A stretch of 64,000 nucleotides of DNA from Lingula anatina (taxonomy: Eukaryota; Brachiopoda; Lingulata; Lingulida; Lingulidae). The position numbers and the translations under genes were made by a program. The notes under the pieces were generated by a model. It did not search any database, was not told the origin of the DNA, and was given only the letters and a program-made list of their open reading frames with translations. The stretch is taken from NCBI RefSeq assembly GCF_001039355.2, contig NW_019775449.1, forward strand, positions 330,367 to 394,366, in the 5' to 3' direction. This document shows, piece after piece, positions 1 to 14,100 of this stretch (position 1 is its first letter; each line of letters starts with the position of its first letter).

Positions 1-112
1 AGAATAATAATTCAATAAAATATACTTTCATCCACATGCTCTGTTTCCTGATGAACTTAACCCTACGTTGTATAAGTGACATGTAAATTAATCACAGAAA
101 TCATACTATTAC

Positions 113-2251
113 CTTCATACAGTTCCGCAGTGGTGAAGATGTGTGAATCACCACATCAAACTCCTTGGCCTGAGAGTTGTTATCCAGAGCATAGTAGAAC
201 TTCTCCCTCAGTCCCAGCACTATCTCCATGACTTCACTTATATCAGGGTTGTTCCAGCTGGGGTCACACTTGAACGAGCCTGATTTGAACACACTTCTTT
301 CTCCTTGGATCAAAAAGCAAAACCAGGATTATATAACAGCTGGACAGCACTTCTGACAAATCATAATATATTATTTTAAAAAAGCTTCACATGTAAGATT
401 GAATTGTTGCAAGACAAAATATTAAAATCTGTGTTTTGCCCAGCACTTTGAATTCATAAAATTCTGCAATATGTATGCAAAAAACTTATAAATTCTATCA
501 CTTTCTCTCACACACACCTTGTATGATTGGCAGAGAGGAATATGTTCCCTCAGCGATATGTGGAGTAATAGGAGCCAATGTGTGCAGTAAAGTGTCTGTG
601 AGATACCAGAACACTGTCAGTGCTGAGAGCCGAGACACACTGTATTTTTCACTACAAAGTAGTCTGAAATAATGAAGAAAATGTTTATTCATATTATATC
701 AGTGCATTACTTTTCACATTCTCAACATTCAATAACATTTCATTCAATTTCCGAGGGTTAAAGCCAATTTATACATGATTAAATAAAAAATGCAAGTGCT
801 ATTCATATTACTTATAAAAACATGTTCTGGGTTATATGCAGATTTTTCTTCGGTAATACTGTGAACAACAACATTGTATATCATACCTGTCTTTCGTTAC
901 ATGGCAGTAAAAAGAAGACAATTCATCTATAAAGTTTTCCGTTCTGTTTAAGACTCTAGCAAATTCGTAATTTTCATAGGCGGAAGTTGTCTGAAATACG
1001 CAAAGGGTGCATGCACTAGAACCTGATAACAAACTTCACACCACTGATTCTGAGGGAACATTTGTACCAGAAGTCTGTTTATTGTCATTTTTAATATTTT
1101 TAAGCTGGATAATCACCGTTCTTTTCATTCAATTTTTACAAATTAAAGACTAAATGCAGCACTTACTTTATGACTAAACTGATACAATAAATGCAGCATA
1201 TACTTGTCTTGGGGGAGTAGCTGTGTGTATTCAACTAGTTTGTCTGAAGAATCCAGATCTTGAATGTTTCCTACCAAATACCTGAGAACTTTGCTTATCT
1301 GAAATGATAATATCAGAAAACCCACAGTTCAAATGTAACTAATTGATAAGATTAGCATCTTTATCAAAACTGAAAGGTTACTCAGCTCCAAAATTTAAAC
1401 AATGATGAAGAAATTTGATTTCTAATCTCAAAAATTTTTATTAACCATCATTAACATTCTGAAATGTTACCATTCTTGTTTAAATGTAATCAACTAAAAA
1501 GATGCAATCATACCTTTAACAACCTGGTGTTGTGTTTCTTAAGTATGCTGGGGCCTATACTGACTTGGTTATCTTGGTAATTGTACGCAGCCCAGTAGCG
1601 CAATAAATCAATACCAAATGCTGGCTCGTTTTCTTTGTCCTAGTCATAACATAGAATTCAAAATGTTTAAGCTGCAGGGTGTAAAAAACTTCGAACTTCC
1701 ACATCTGAAAACTTGTTTTCATTGTCAATCTTACTTTTACTGGAAATCAGTTTATAATAAGAGTCAAAGCATGCAGGCAAATAAAATGCATGTATAACAC
1801 TAGTGCAGGTAATGGTTAAAACAAAAGCTGAGATGCACCAGTGACTTCAAACACCAATCATAAACCAGGGGTAATACAGACGACATCTTAGGCATAGATG
1901 AGACAAGACAATCACTAAAAGGAAAAATAATTCTGTATCTAGTATGTCTGTTTTTATAATTTGTACTGTAACAAAAAATATCAATAAAAAACACTTTAAT
2001 TCTCATTATTGCAATCATCTCAATGGTACTATTCATAATAAAACTTTAATTCTTTAAATGTGAGACCCACCTTTCCTCCATATATCACAGAATTAGGGTG
2101 CACAACATTTCCTACAGACTTGGACATTTTCTTTCCATCTTCATCAGTGACAAATCCATGGACTAACAGTTTCCTAAAGAGTTAATAAAATTCTCAATAA
2201 ATCTGATGTGAAACAGATATACACTTATGTAATATACCTCAACAACACATA

Positions 2252-2286
<35 letters not shown>

Positions 2287-5048
2287 ATATTTTTAAAATG
2301 TCTGATAATGCTCCTTTATAAATATACAAATACATTCAGTGTCTGTACATAATTATGCATTTAACTACCATTTAAGCACCTATTCATTCAATATAATTTT
2401 CTACCAAACAATTAAAAGACTTGTCATCAAAACAACTTTGTTTTATATTTCATATCATAAAATCAAGAAAAAAATCATTAATTTTGATAAAAAAAAACTT
2501 TTTTCATTTTCAAATCAATATGCCTCTTATGCCATTACCTGTATGGGGATATATTGTTAACGGCTGTACTTGTCAGCAAAGAGGACTGGAACCATCCACC
2601 AAACTGATCATAACCCTCAGCATAAAGATCTGCTTGGTAATTGTGGTCTGTAAGGACAGTTGTTTTTTAATAAACTGATCATAACCCTCAGCATAAAGAT
2701 CTGCTTGGTAATTGTGGTCTGTAAGGACAGTTGTTTTTTAATAAGCTAAACATAGCCCTCAGCATAAAGATCAGCTTGGTAATTGTAGTTTGTATAGACA
2801 ACCTTTTTTAAATAAACAAAAGTTTGGACTTTAAAATGATATTTTAATCATTAAAATGAGAGCTACTGTCACAAATGCCAAACCCTTATTATGCTCAAAT
2901 TAACACAGAATTTTTTGTCATACTGAAATTTTACTTTGGCTTTTGATAAATGTTTTTTTTACTAAATCACTATTTAAAACAAGTCATTTACTTAAAACAA
3001 AGCATGTGCAAGGCTGACATAAAATTTAATTGATTCAAACTTCAAGCACAATTAATCATGGCAAGTAGACTAGCACATATGGTAATTCTCCAATCTATAC
3101 GAATGATNAAAAGTGCACGGCGACGACGGCGACGACAGACGCAGATGATGGCTATATGTACAGACACATCTGTGTCTGTACATAACAAAAGTTGAGATTT
3201 GCCAGTTACTTCAAACACCAATCATTACCTAGGTTCAACTTAGGCAACATCTTAAATATAAAGGAGACAAGGCAATGACTTAACCAAAACTTCCAAAACA
3301 AATGACAAAATTCAATATCTGGTCTGTCCCTTTCGTTCATCAAAAATGAAAACTCAATACAAATTTGCATAAAAATCATTAATAGATGGCATATATTCAT
3401 ATTATTGCCATCGTGCAAAAAGTAATATTAATAATAACAATTATATGTGAACTTTAAATGTGAGACCCACCTTTCCTCCATATATCACAGAATTAGGGTG
3501 CACAACATTCCCCACAGACTTGGACATTTTCTTTCCATCTTCATCAGTGACAAATCCATGGACTAACAGTTTCCTAAACGATAATGGCTGAATGAATTTT
3601 TCAATAAATCTTAATTAAAACAAACAGTTCGGCATCTATGCAGCAAACCTCAACAAAACATAATATTATGCAAAATGAAGAAACAGATAAATAATTTTTT
3701 AAAAACATACACTTTTTAAAATTGTATGATTATGGTTATTTATAAAACTCAACCTCCATTTAATAAAAAGTAAAACTGAATTAAAACAAAAATTCAGACA
3801 GGAAGTAAGGAATCAAACACATTTTGGATGACAACAGCAATGGTAACAGATGTAGTAACAATAAGGGAAATGCATTAGTAAATATACAGACACTTTCAGT
3901 GCTTGTGCACAAACTGCCATGAATCATCTGTGCATTCAATATAATTCAATATAATTATATTAATAAAAATTATTTAAATGAATCGTCAATAATTTTTGAA
4001 ATACTTCATATAAGAAAATCAATAATCTAAAAAAAAAAAATTTACAAATCAACATGAAATACTGTCTCTTACCTGTATGGGGATATGTTGTTAACTGCTG
4101 TACTTGTTAGCAAAGAGGACTGAAACCATCCACCAAATTGATCATAACCCTCAGCATAAAGATCTGCTTGATAATTGTGGTCTGTAAAGTCATTTTTTAA
4201 TTAACAAAAGTTTGGACTATAAAATGATATTCTAATCATTAATGTGAAAGCTATTGTCACAAATGCCAAACCTTTATTATGCTCAAATGAACATAGGAGT
4301 TTTTGTCAAACATTGAAATTTTACTTTGGCTTCAGAAAAAACGTTTTCTACTCAATCACTATCTATAACAAGTTATTTATCTAAAACAAAGCATGAACAA
4401 GGCTGACATAAAAATCATATTGATTCAAACTGAGAACACAGTTAATCAAGCGGACAGGCACATACTAATTGGAGCACCTGCTAATATGACCTAATGACAT
4501 TAATTCTACTGACTGACTCTTACCTTTCAGTACAGTAGCCCAGGAGGTGCCACTGTCAAACCAGATATCCAAGATGTCCTCTCCCTTTACATACACTGCA
4601 TTAGGATCAAAACCACTCTGATAAATAATAAAACACATTCAAATCACACTGATGTTATTTTCAATATAATTTCACTTGGCATCAAGATATCAAGGATGGT
4701 ACATGTGTAACATAAATTTAAAGAAATATTCAGAGAAACAGATTCAATGACATGTAGGCAAGATTGATGGTGAACGGGTTTTTAACAGGTCATGAGTGAA
4801 CTTATTAGAGAGCTTTAGAGTCACTTGTTAACCAAGACTAAATAAAATATTACCTTTTCAAGAACATCTTTTGGGAATAACTGTTCAAAGGGAAGCCTCC
4901 ACCAGCAGTCTGAGCCATGCTGTCTAACTAGATGGATGATATGTTCTATTGAAGCACTGGAAAATGTATAATGGTCAAAGTAATTTTTCTCCAAGAAAAT
5001 ATTTTAAGAGTTCTATCAGATGGTGGAAATCAAATGGTGGAAGGGAGA

Positions 5049-5123
<75 letters not shown>

Positions 5124-8100
5124 AACACGGGGATCTTTTCTACGAATAATGAATTTAAGGTTTCAACTAACTCTTTCACAACTGAATGCCATTACATACT
5201 AAGATCAGAATGAAATTTTATGAAATAAGACAATTTTCCCAAAATTTCAAAAATTAAACTTCCTACCTAGAAATAACAGTCTGTTTTGTCTCCACGTGAT
5301 AGCACACTGGGATAGGTACGCCCCATGCCCTCTGTCTGGAGATACACCAATAGGGTCGGCCTCTTAGGAGACCTGACATGTCCTGCTTGTACCGTGGAGG
5401 GGACATTTCTATGTCCTCTAGCAGGGACTGAAGAGACAAACAGAATGATAGAATTACAAAAGGAAGTTCTGTTCTTTGCTCCATAATATAATGCTTTGTA
5501 CACGCAAATATGTGATTCCCTGAGTTAAAGTATGCCTTTCTCTTCACATTAAACCAGGATTTGTCATTCTATACATACATATTTTCCAGCATTTATTCAA
5601 GAGTGATCTCTTGTTAATGGCATATTTTAATAAAAACAACAAATGTCTCCATATTGGGTGCTTAAACAGTTGCAAGCCTGAACAATACTTAGTGTAAGCA
5701 ATGACAAGCTTCAAATTCAGTAAACAAATGAAAAACAGCACAAGTTTTGAAAATAAAAATCAGTACATACCAGAGCTCTTTCCTTGATCTTTTCTGTGGC
5801 TATGAACCACTGTCTGCTAGCTCTGATGATCACTGGCTGGTCAGTTCTCCAGTCGTACGGGTAACTGTGTTCAAATAGTTCTTGATGCAGAACATTACTT
5901 CCCAGCAAGTGAAGAACTATTAGAGAGAAGAAGCACTTAAAAACTGTAGCATGAATGCTGTATGTCATATTGCAGGTAAGTATTAAAGTAAAATGTATAT
6001 CATTTTAACATGCTACAGCACATGGGTAACTGTGTTCAAATAGCTCTTGATGCAGAACATTACTTCCCAGCAAGTCAAGAACTATTAGAGACAAGAAAAA
6101 GTATTAAGTGACACTTTAAAACTAAGGCATGAATGCTGTATGTCATATTACTAAAATAAAATGCATATCATTTTAACATGCTACTGCACATCATCAAATA
6201 CCATCTCGGCTGATTAGAGGAAGAAACAAATCATTTAAAGATTGATAAACAACAGTCTGTATATGTGGGCAACAGCTTGGGGCAACTGAAAAGAGCAATG
6301 ATAGAATTTTGTGAAGTGTCAATTTCTGTCCACTCGTATCATAGACTGGGTTCCCATGCCTAGATCGATCCACCTGGATCGGTCTAACTCCCTGGGGAGT
6401 CTCACTAAATTGCTATCAACTTAACCGGCTTGATTGTCTGTCACACCTACTGAATCACCTAGGGTGTAAAGATAATAACCCCCTAACAGCTTTACTAGGC
6501 GTGAGAGACATTAATGCCGGTTAAATTGATAGCAATTTAGTGAGACTCCCCAAGGAGATAGATCAATCCAAATATCCGTGGGAATGGTCCCATAGAGTTA
6601 CCTTTATTGTTGCCATCTGCCAACACATTCTTGCCATGCAGCTCTTCTCCTGCTTCCACAGTAAAACACCCATCTTCATCCACAAGACTTTCCTGAAAGG
6701 CAATTAAACAAGGTATTGTTACAATTAATCCAAGTCCTAACAAAGACATGGCCGGGCTAGGACAAGATTTTACAAGAGATGTAATTTTGAGACTGTACTA
6801 ATGTTCCTGCAAAAAATCATCAGAGATATCTATAAAACCATCAGACTTTCAATTGGAATTTTTTTTGGGGGGGGGTCCAAAAAAAAAAAAAAAAGTACAA
6901 AAATTGTACCCATCTGAGTTAAGGAGGGATTGACTGAACATCACCCAACCCCTGCCTGTGTGTACATTATATTATATTTTAGATCATGAAATGATTAAAC
7001 TTCTAGCAGGGTTTAATTACAAGAAAATCAATGAGATATGAGCAAAATATATAAAAAGATTTCAGCTTATTTTCTGAAGGCATATATATGAGATACTAAT
7101 TTTAACCTATTCTAAAAATAATACATCAATTTACTTATCACATTTCACAAATATATCAAATCTTCACATGAAAGCTTGTCAGACTTTTCTTAGTTTCCAT
7201 GGCTGTCCTCAGACCTTAAAATTTCAAAAAAAAAAAAAAAAAAGGTTTCTTCTTACATAACTTATAAATTCCTGAAACAAGACAACGCTAAACACCAGAA
7301 TCCAAAAGAAAGTTCAGGCTATGGTAATTTAGTATGATTTAATTGACACTTTCCTTCCAATCAATTTGTAAACTTGATAAAACGCAGTTTTACACAGCTG
7401 GTGATGAAATGCCAAGTTTTCTAGGACTTGTAGGGCCCTCCCACATAATGAAATGAAAATGAACATGGTCAAAAGTATATCAAGTTAAATAGCCACTGAG
7501 CAAGTCACATCTGTAAGGTGATGTAAGAAAGGGTAAGCTAAACATAATATGTTCATGTAATCTTATTAATTTAAAACCAATGGCACAGTTCCTGCACCAA
7601 ATTGTCTGCTTTCACAATACATTCCATTACGTATTGTTATTAACTAACTCCAGTGTTATATTGTTTCCATAGAGACCAGTAATTGCATGTCAACAGTTAT
7701 TTGTTTATTTTACAAATAGAGCTGACCATGTCTTGGAACTCCATAAAATCAACACATATACCACATCAAAGAACAGCTCACCACATCTCTCTATAGGTAG
7801 AACACCACATCTCTCTATAGGTAGATCCTGTGGTTACAGAAATACCATACATTGTTGACAAATTGTAGCAAGGTTTTGTCTGATATCTTATTGATATACA
7901 GACCAATAAGCTGGCTCAATTTGACACAAGAAGTAAAAGCCCCCCCTCCCCTTCCATTCACACAACAACATATGCCTACAAAACAAGACTTAATCTTTTC
8001 CTTGACACCCCCCCCCCCTCCCCTGTTTAGTTGAAACAAAAAAGTCAGTGTTATCTTCAGTCAGGTATAGATAATGATGTTTTTGACATTCAAAATCTAG

Positions 8101-11100
8101 TAATTAAGACAGAGAAATTCCATAAATCACTCACACCACCTTCAAGAATACAAGCCTAATGTCCGTCAAATTTCAAGAACAAATACCAAACTGCTTGAAG
8201 CAAATTAAGTCACTGTAATCCAGATTGCGGCAACTTATTATAATTGAGACATATAGTTCAAAGAACCTGACTAGCACCAATATTAAGCTGTTATTTGAGA
8301 TAATTTGCATTGTTACTGTTACACTTTCATTTTAAACTGCAGCTTTTGGACATATTAATATGAAATACCTCCACTCATTCATAAGCTGCTTAATTCATCA
8401 GCGTATAAACAAAATTGAAAGCCTCAACCCTACACAAACGTAAAGGAATAATAGCCAGTAGAGCACAGCACAAAAGATGGCCACTGTGAATAACAGGACC
8501 CGACAATGGTCCTACACAGTAATACGCTTTCTCTGTTACAAAATCAATTCATAGTCCAAATTATAAATAAATAAAGTGTTGAGCAAACAGAAATGAACAG
8601 AACATGAGTGTGCTAGGGCACTGCCATCGACTTTACAAAAGAATGTGAGCCAGATTTATTAGTCATTTTATTCGCTCTCCTAAGCTCTGGACGGGGCAGA
8701 TTATAGATATATGGTAAGTAAATTACTTTTTAGTCCATGTTATTCACCTAACAAGGTGTCATTTCACAAATAATTTATTAGACTAATTTTGATACAAAAC
8801 AAAAATGATAGACGACTAAAAATAAACCATCCCTTGCTTGCAGATTCCAAAATAGTTTTGCTGTTCTTAATGAAAAAATTAATGAAAGAATCATGCAACT
8901 AGTTCCATCAATTTTGAGAAAAAAGTGATTAAGGACTGCATAAAACTGGAGATGAATTTTTGGACATTTTGTCATCATTGCAAACAAACCTTATCATGCT
9001 TTTAATACACTATAGTGTACATTATGTCATTCAAACAGTGCCTAATCTAGTGTGGTTATGTCCACTGTAGCAGTACATTAACTTAGAAACTAGGTTATCA
9101 GCAAAGGAGTAAATACTGAACTGCTCTTGTTAGTACTTAATTTGGACATCAATGGTCACTCTGATGACAAATCAATACAAATGTGATTCACTTCATTGGC
9201 TGCTGCCCACCAGTGACTTTTATTACCGAGTATAAAAATGAGATGTATTAGTCAGCTTAAAGCTCTAGCTCACTTTGACAGACATGTAACATTACCATAC
9301 GTGCTATCTTTTTGTTTCAGTGAAAATGGTTCTCTTTCTCAAAGTACTTGGTAACATTGGGAACTCAGTGAAGAAAGGCGATGGCGACTTTTTTCTTCGC
9401 CTGAACTACTTCCATACCCCAATCGTCCTTGTTGCTGTGACGGTGATTTCGTTTCTGGTTTTTGTCTTCGCTCCAATGTTCGGATCTCCAGCTGTGAACT
9501 GCTGGACCCCAGGACGCTATCGCCCAGCTCACGAGGAGTACACAAAATTTGTGTGTTCACTTTACGGACCTGGCTACAAGTACACACTGGAACTGAACAA
9601 GTACCAACAAGGAATTGGGGTTCCACCACCAAAGCCTCTGGATCAGAAATATCAACAGAGACCAGACTACAGAGTTTCAGTGATACTCCTGTTGTTTCAA
9701 GCCATCTTATTCATCATTCCAATCTTTATCTGGAAGGCTGCTGTTTGCAATACAGGAATAACTGTTCCAGATTTGACAAATGAGGAAAGTGAAAAGCCAA
9801 AAGAGAAGTTTATCGAACAATTTGACAAATACTCCAACAGCTCTGATGAGGAGAGAGAAAATCTCAAAAGATGTAGTTCTAGCTTTTGCTTTGGTGTCAA
9901 TCGCTTCTTTGGATGTTTTCTTATCTCAGTCTTCATTGCACTAAAGTGCTGGTACATTGGTAATATCTTTTTACAACTCGCATTCATATTTGGTCCTCAG
10001 GCAAACTATGCAACCTCAATAAGTGATATATTCAATTTCAGTGACACACAAACATCTTTTGTGGTAGAATATTTCTGCGACTTTAGAATCATGGAGAATA
10101 ACGTTGCCATTCACAAGCACACAGTGCAGTGCATTGCCAGTACGTTTGCTATCCAGCTCACACAAGGCTTGTACACTGCTCTGGTCATGTGGTTAGTGGT
10201 TCTGTTTTTTGCCAACTGCTACAGCTTCCTCTCTTGGGTGTTCTATCTCTGGCGCATATATACGCCCATCAAACAAAGTCTTATGTATGCAAATGAAAAT
10301 GAACACCTCATGCAGGAATTCATAGATAACTACCTCAAAAAAGACGGAGTGTTGCTCCTAGGGATGATAGACAGAAATACAGCTGCAAATAATGGGCAAG
10401 CAACTGGAATTTTGGAGGGTTTGTGGAAGCAGTATCTTAAAAAGAGACATTTTATTAGAGCCACTGCACCTGATCCTAGTGAAATGGATCCTCTAAGACC
10501 CTAGACACAAAGAGTATTAGATCATTATACAGTGATACTGACAAAATATCATTAACCTGGAAATTTCAATGTTATTTTTTCTTACTCCAACACCATGTCT
10601 AAAACTGTTCACAGAATTACATTCTAGCAAGCTGATTGTGAGCAGGGTTTTTTTTTTTTTTCTAACTTAAAAGTAATTTAATCACTGTCATAATGAAGAA
10701 AGAGACAGGTGAATTTCACAAGTTTTTAGATAATCATTTTTAATGGTTTTGGATAGGGCATACCTTAATGAGGAAAGAAATATTGCTGAAATTTCTATGA
10801 ATTTGTTATAAAGGTCTAACATGCATTGTACTTATCCCCTTAAAAACAGGTAGAGATCTATATTCTCTGCTACAACTGTGCCTCATCAGTAAAGATGTCT
10901 GATTGGCTGGAGCATTCTTTAAATTCAGAAAATTTTACTATTTATTTTAGATGATATTAACAGTGGATGTGAATAGAAGTATATGTAGTCATACCACTTG
11001 TTGACAAAAGGTTGAAGCAGAGAGAAAGCACTGACTGGTTCAGTAGTACACTATTCACTGTAAATAAATAACTATAATCTGTCAATGGGCAATGTGATCT

Positions 11101-14100
11101 GGACTGTCATGCCAATCATATTTCAGTTCAAGGAGCCAGTGTAAATATTTGCCAAACACTGTAGCTTGATATGAATGCTAAGATAAGAATAAGTAAAATT
11201 TCTTTTTTGTTTTATATTTTGACCAATAATCAAGTTTTTTTAAATAAGATTCTGCATTGCTTGGAAAGCATCTAATTAAATGTAAGTTATGAAAAGAAAA
11301 GAAAAATAAAATAATTATTTAAAATGTTAGGGACTTCATTACATTTAGGTTATATTTGATGGCATGAGGACAGAGTCATTTAGACAATAAGGTTGACAGC
11401 TGTAGAAAAATGTCAATATTCTTCAACACTGCACAGGCTTCCTACTGTAGCATATTTACACAACTGTGATTGCTATTAAATAACTCATTAACCATTTGTT
11501 GTCCTTGTAAAATGCATTTTTGTACAGACAATAAACTTATTGATGTCTACTTCTTAGACTCGGGTACCATTTAATTTGGGGCAATATAATTGTTGTCCTG
11601 CCTTCATACATAAATAATGTTATTTAAGATGGGTTTCTTTCCTCAAATATTTGCTGAGGTGTACTCAACAATAACATAACATCACCCATTGTGACTTTTA
11701 CACAATGTTAAACAAAAAATATACGGTAAAGGTTCAATCTTTTCAGTGGGCAAAACTTATTTTTATCTTTTAGATAAAAATTTTTGGAATAATCAAAATG
11801 ACATTTCTATATAGCATTTATTGTGCATTCATGCATAAAAAGAACTATTGGGTAGCCTGCTTTTAAACTGTTTTGCTACCACTTAATAGGAATGTTTTTA
11901 TTATAGGAATTTTTGGCTTGAAATAATACAATGTCAGATTCTGAAAAATTTAACAATTTTCCACAGAATCCACACTGAAAAGATCAAACCATTACCATAC
12001 AATTTTATATTAATAGAGGATTTTAAAATTAGCCTGAAAACAAAAAAGACAGCCAAAGATGTTAAATCAATATCAACTTATTCTACAATTTGCTTATTTG
12101 TTGTCTGTGTTTATTCTTATTTGTCACATTTTGCCACTGACATTTCTTTTCCTTTTCTTTATTGCACACGGAATTTTATTTAGTCACACATAAAAAAAAA
12201 AAAAAGCTAGCTTAGTTGACAAATGTGCAAAAATATCTTTAACAATATATCCCTGTATTGATACTGCATATCAATATATTGCTATACACTTAAATGAAAT
12301 TACTGTGCCTGCCTTACAAGTAAGTAAGGATTAGTTAAAACATAATGGGAGTAATTTGGTTACTTTATCACAGTAAACCATGAAATATTTACTACACTAG
12401 CTGATCAATTACAACCCTTTTGTGACACTGGGCACACAGACATGCTGAAACTGTTGGTCCGTCGGTCATGACTGGGAAATTTGTCTGGACCAGTAGCAAA
12501 TTGGACATGGTTGGTCCAAAGGACCGATGAGAGTTTTAAGAACTGCAATTTTGAATTTACAGTCATCATTGGACATACTTCACTAATAAAATTATATAAA
12601 ACTCAAAACGTTTTTTTTTCCTTTCATTACAAACCTATCACATTCACAAACAAAGTAAGCTACCTAATCGTACTGGTAGTATCTGTCTCAAATGAATAGG
12701 GCGACTTTCGGTCTGACAAAAATCCATTCGGTCTGGCAAATTTTTCATTACTGACGGTCCAAATATCCAGACATTCCGAAAAGTTTTCAGCATGTACGGG
12801 CACAACGGGGCCATCCATTTTAATTCTCATCATTTTCACAAATATACAAAGAACACACTTTTTCCAAACCCCCTCCCCCTTTCAGAGAGTACAAGGTGAA
12901 AAGTTTAAAATGATGATCTTTGACAGCAGTTTGGACTGTCGTTTTTACTCCTTTTCAAAAGTATACAATGGGCTTGGTTTGTAGACATGAAAATGATAAA
13001 TTAAATAAATTTAAAATGGAAGACCTTTCGCTGTTCTAGTAAACAGGCTTAAGCTTTAAACTGAAAGAAAAAAAGAATTCAAAGAAAAAACAACTTACAG
13101 CTCCAATATGGTACTCTTTGCACACACAAAAGTCGTCATGGCCATGTGCTGGGGCTGTGTGAACCAGACCAGTACCCTTCCCCCCTGCCACATGGGGTCC
13201 TGGCAGGAAGGGGCGGTGGGCAGTATCAGGCCATACTGGGTGTATATAGGTAGTACCATCCAGAAGGTCACCTAATGTTATGAAATAAATGAGCCAATCA
13301 TCTGATAGGGTGATACCAAGAATTATCCTAATAGACAACTATATGAGAAGAAATAATTAATATGCAAATTCTCAACATTTTAAAATTCCTGCTGTGTGGT
13401 CATAAATATTTTAACATAATTATTAAAATATGTCATCCTTTGGAGTGTATTATTAACTTACAATGTTACAGACAAATATAAATTGTCAATTTACCCTGAA
13501 ATTCAGCAAGCACTGTAAACTGCGTGTTGAGGAGTTGTCTCATGTGGTCTATCACATTAGTGCCCAGGATGTATACCCGTCCAGTTGTCTCACATCTTAC
13601 TACACCATAGCTGGAAGTGAAGTCAAGATTATGATGTTGGTTTATAGCAAAGAATATCATCTACTAAACAGACAAATTTCCATCAGAACATTCCAAATCA
13701 AATTCAATTGTTTGACTTAACAATCAATTACATACCACCATTTTTAGGTGTAGTTTGAGATTTTATCAGCATTGGTTTGATTGTGTTAGAGAAGACACTG
13801 TGCACAATAGATTGCAATTATCACAAACAATTAAAAAACCTTTGAAAAAATTCAAATTTTCAAACTCAACATCCTTTTCACCAAAGAAATCCCCCTGGGA
13901 AGTATATAAAGTCAAACAAATTTATGGTTTGGGAGTTATGGGGTGAAAGACCTAAATTACATGAAAATAATTCCTTTTAAAAAACCTCGTAAATTTGATG
14001 TAAAACAAGCATACAGTTTGGAAGTCAAGAGGATGGACAATTGTCTTAAACAGCAACAACGAAGATGACTGATGACACAGTCATTAGAAGACTTATGCTA

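Noticed and set aside
4949-5202. ORFs encoding CVCVCV / RERERE repeats
   Set aside because: Translations of the (TG)n(AG)n microsatellite.
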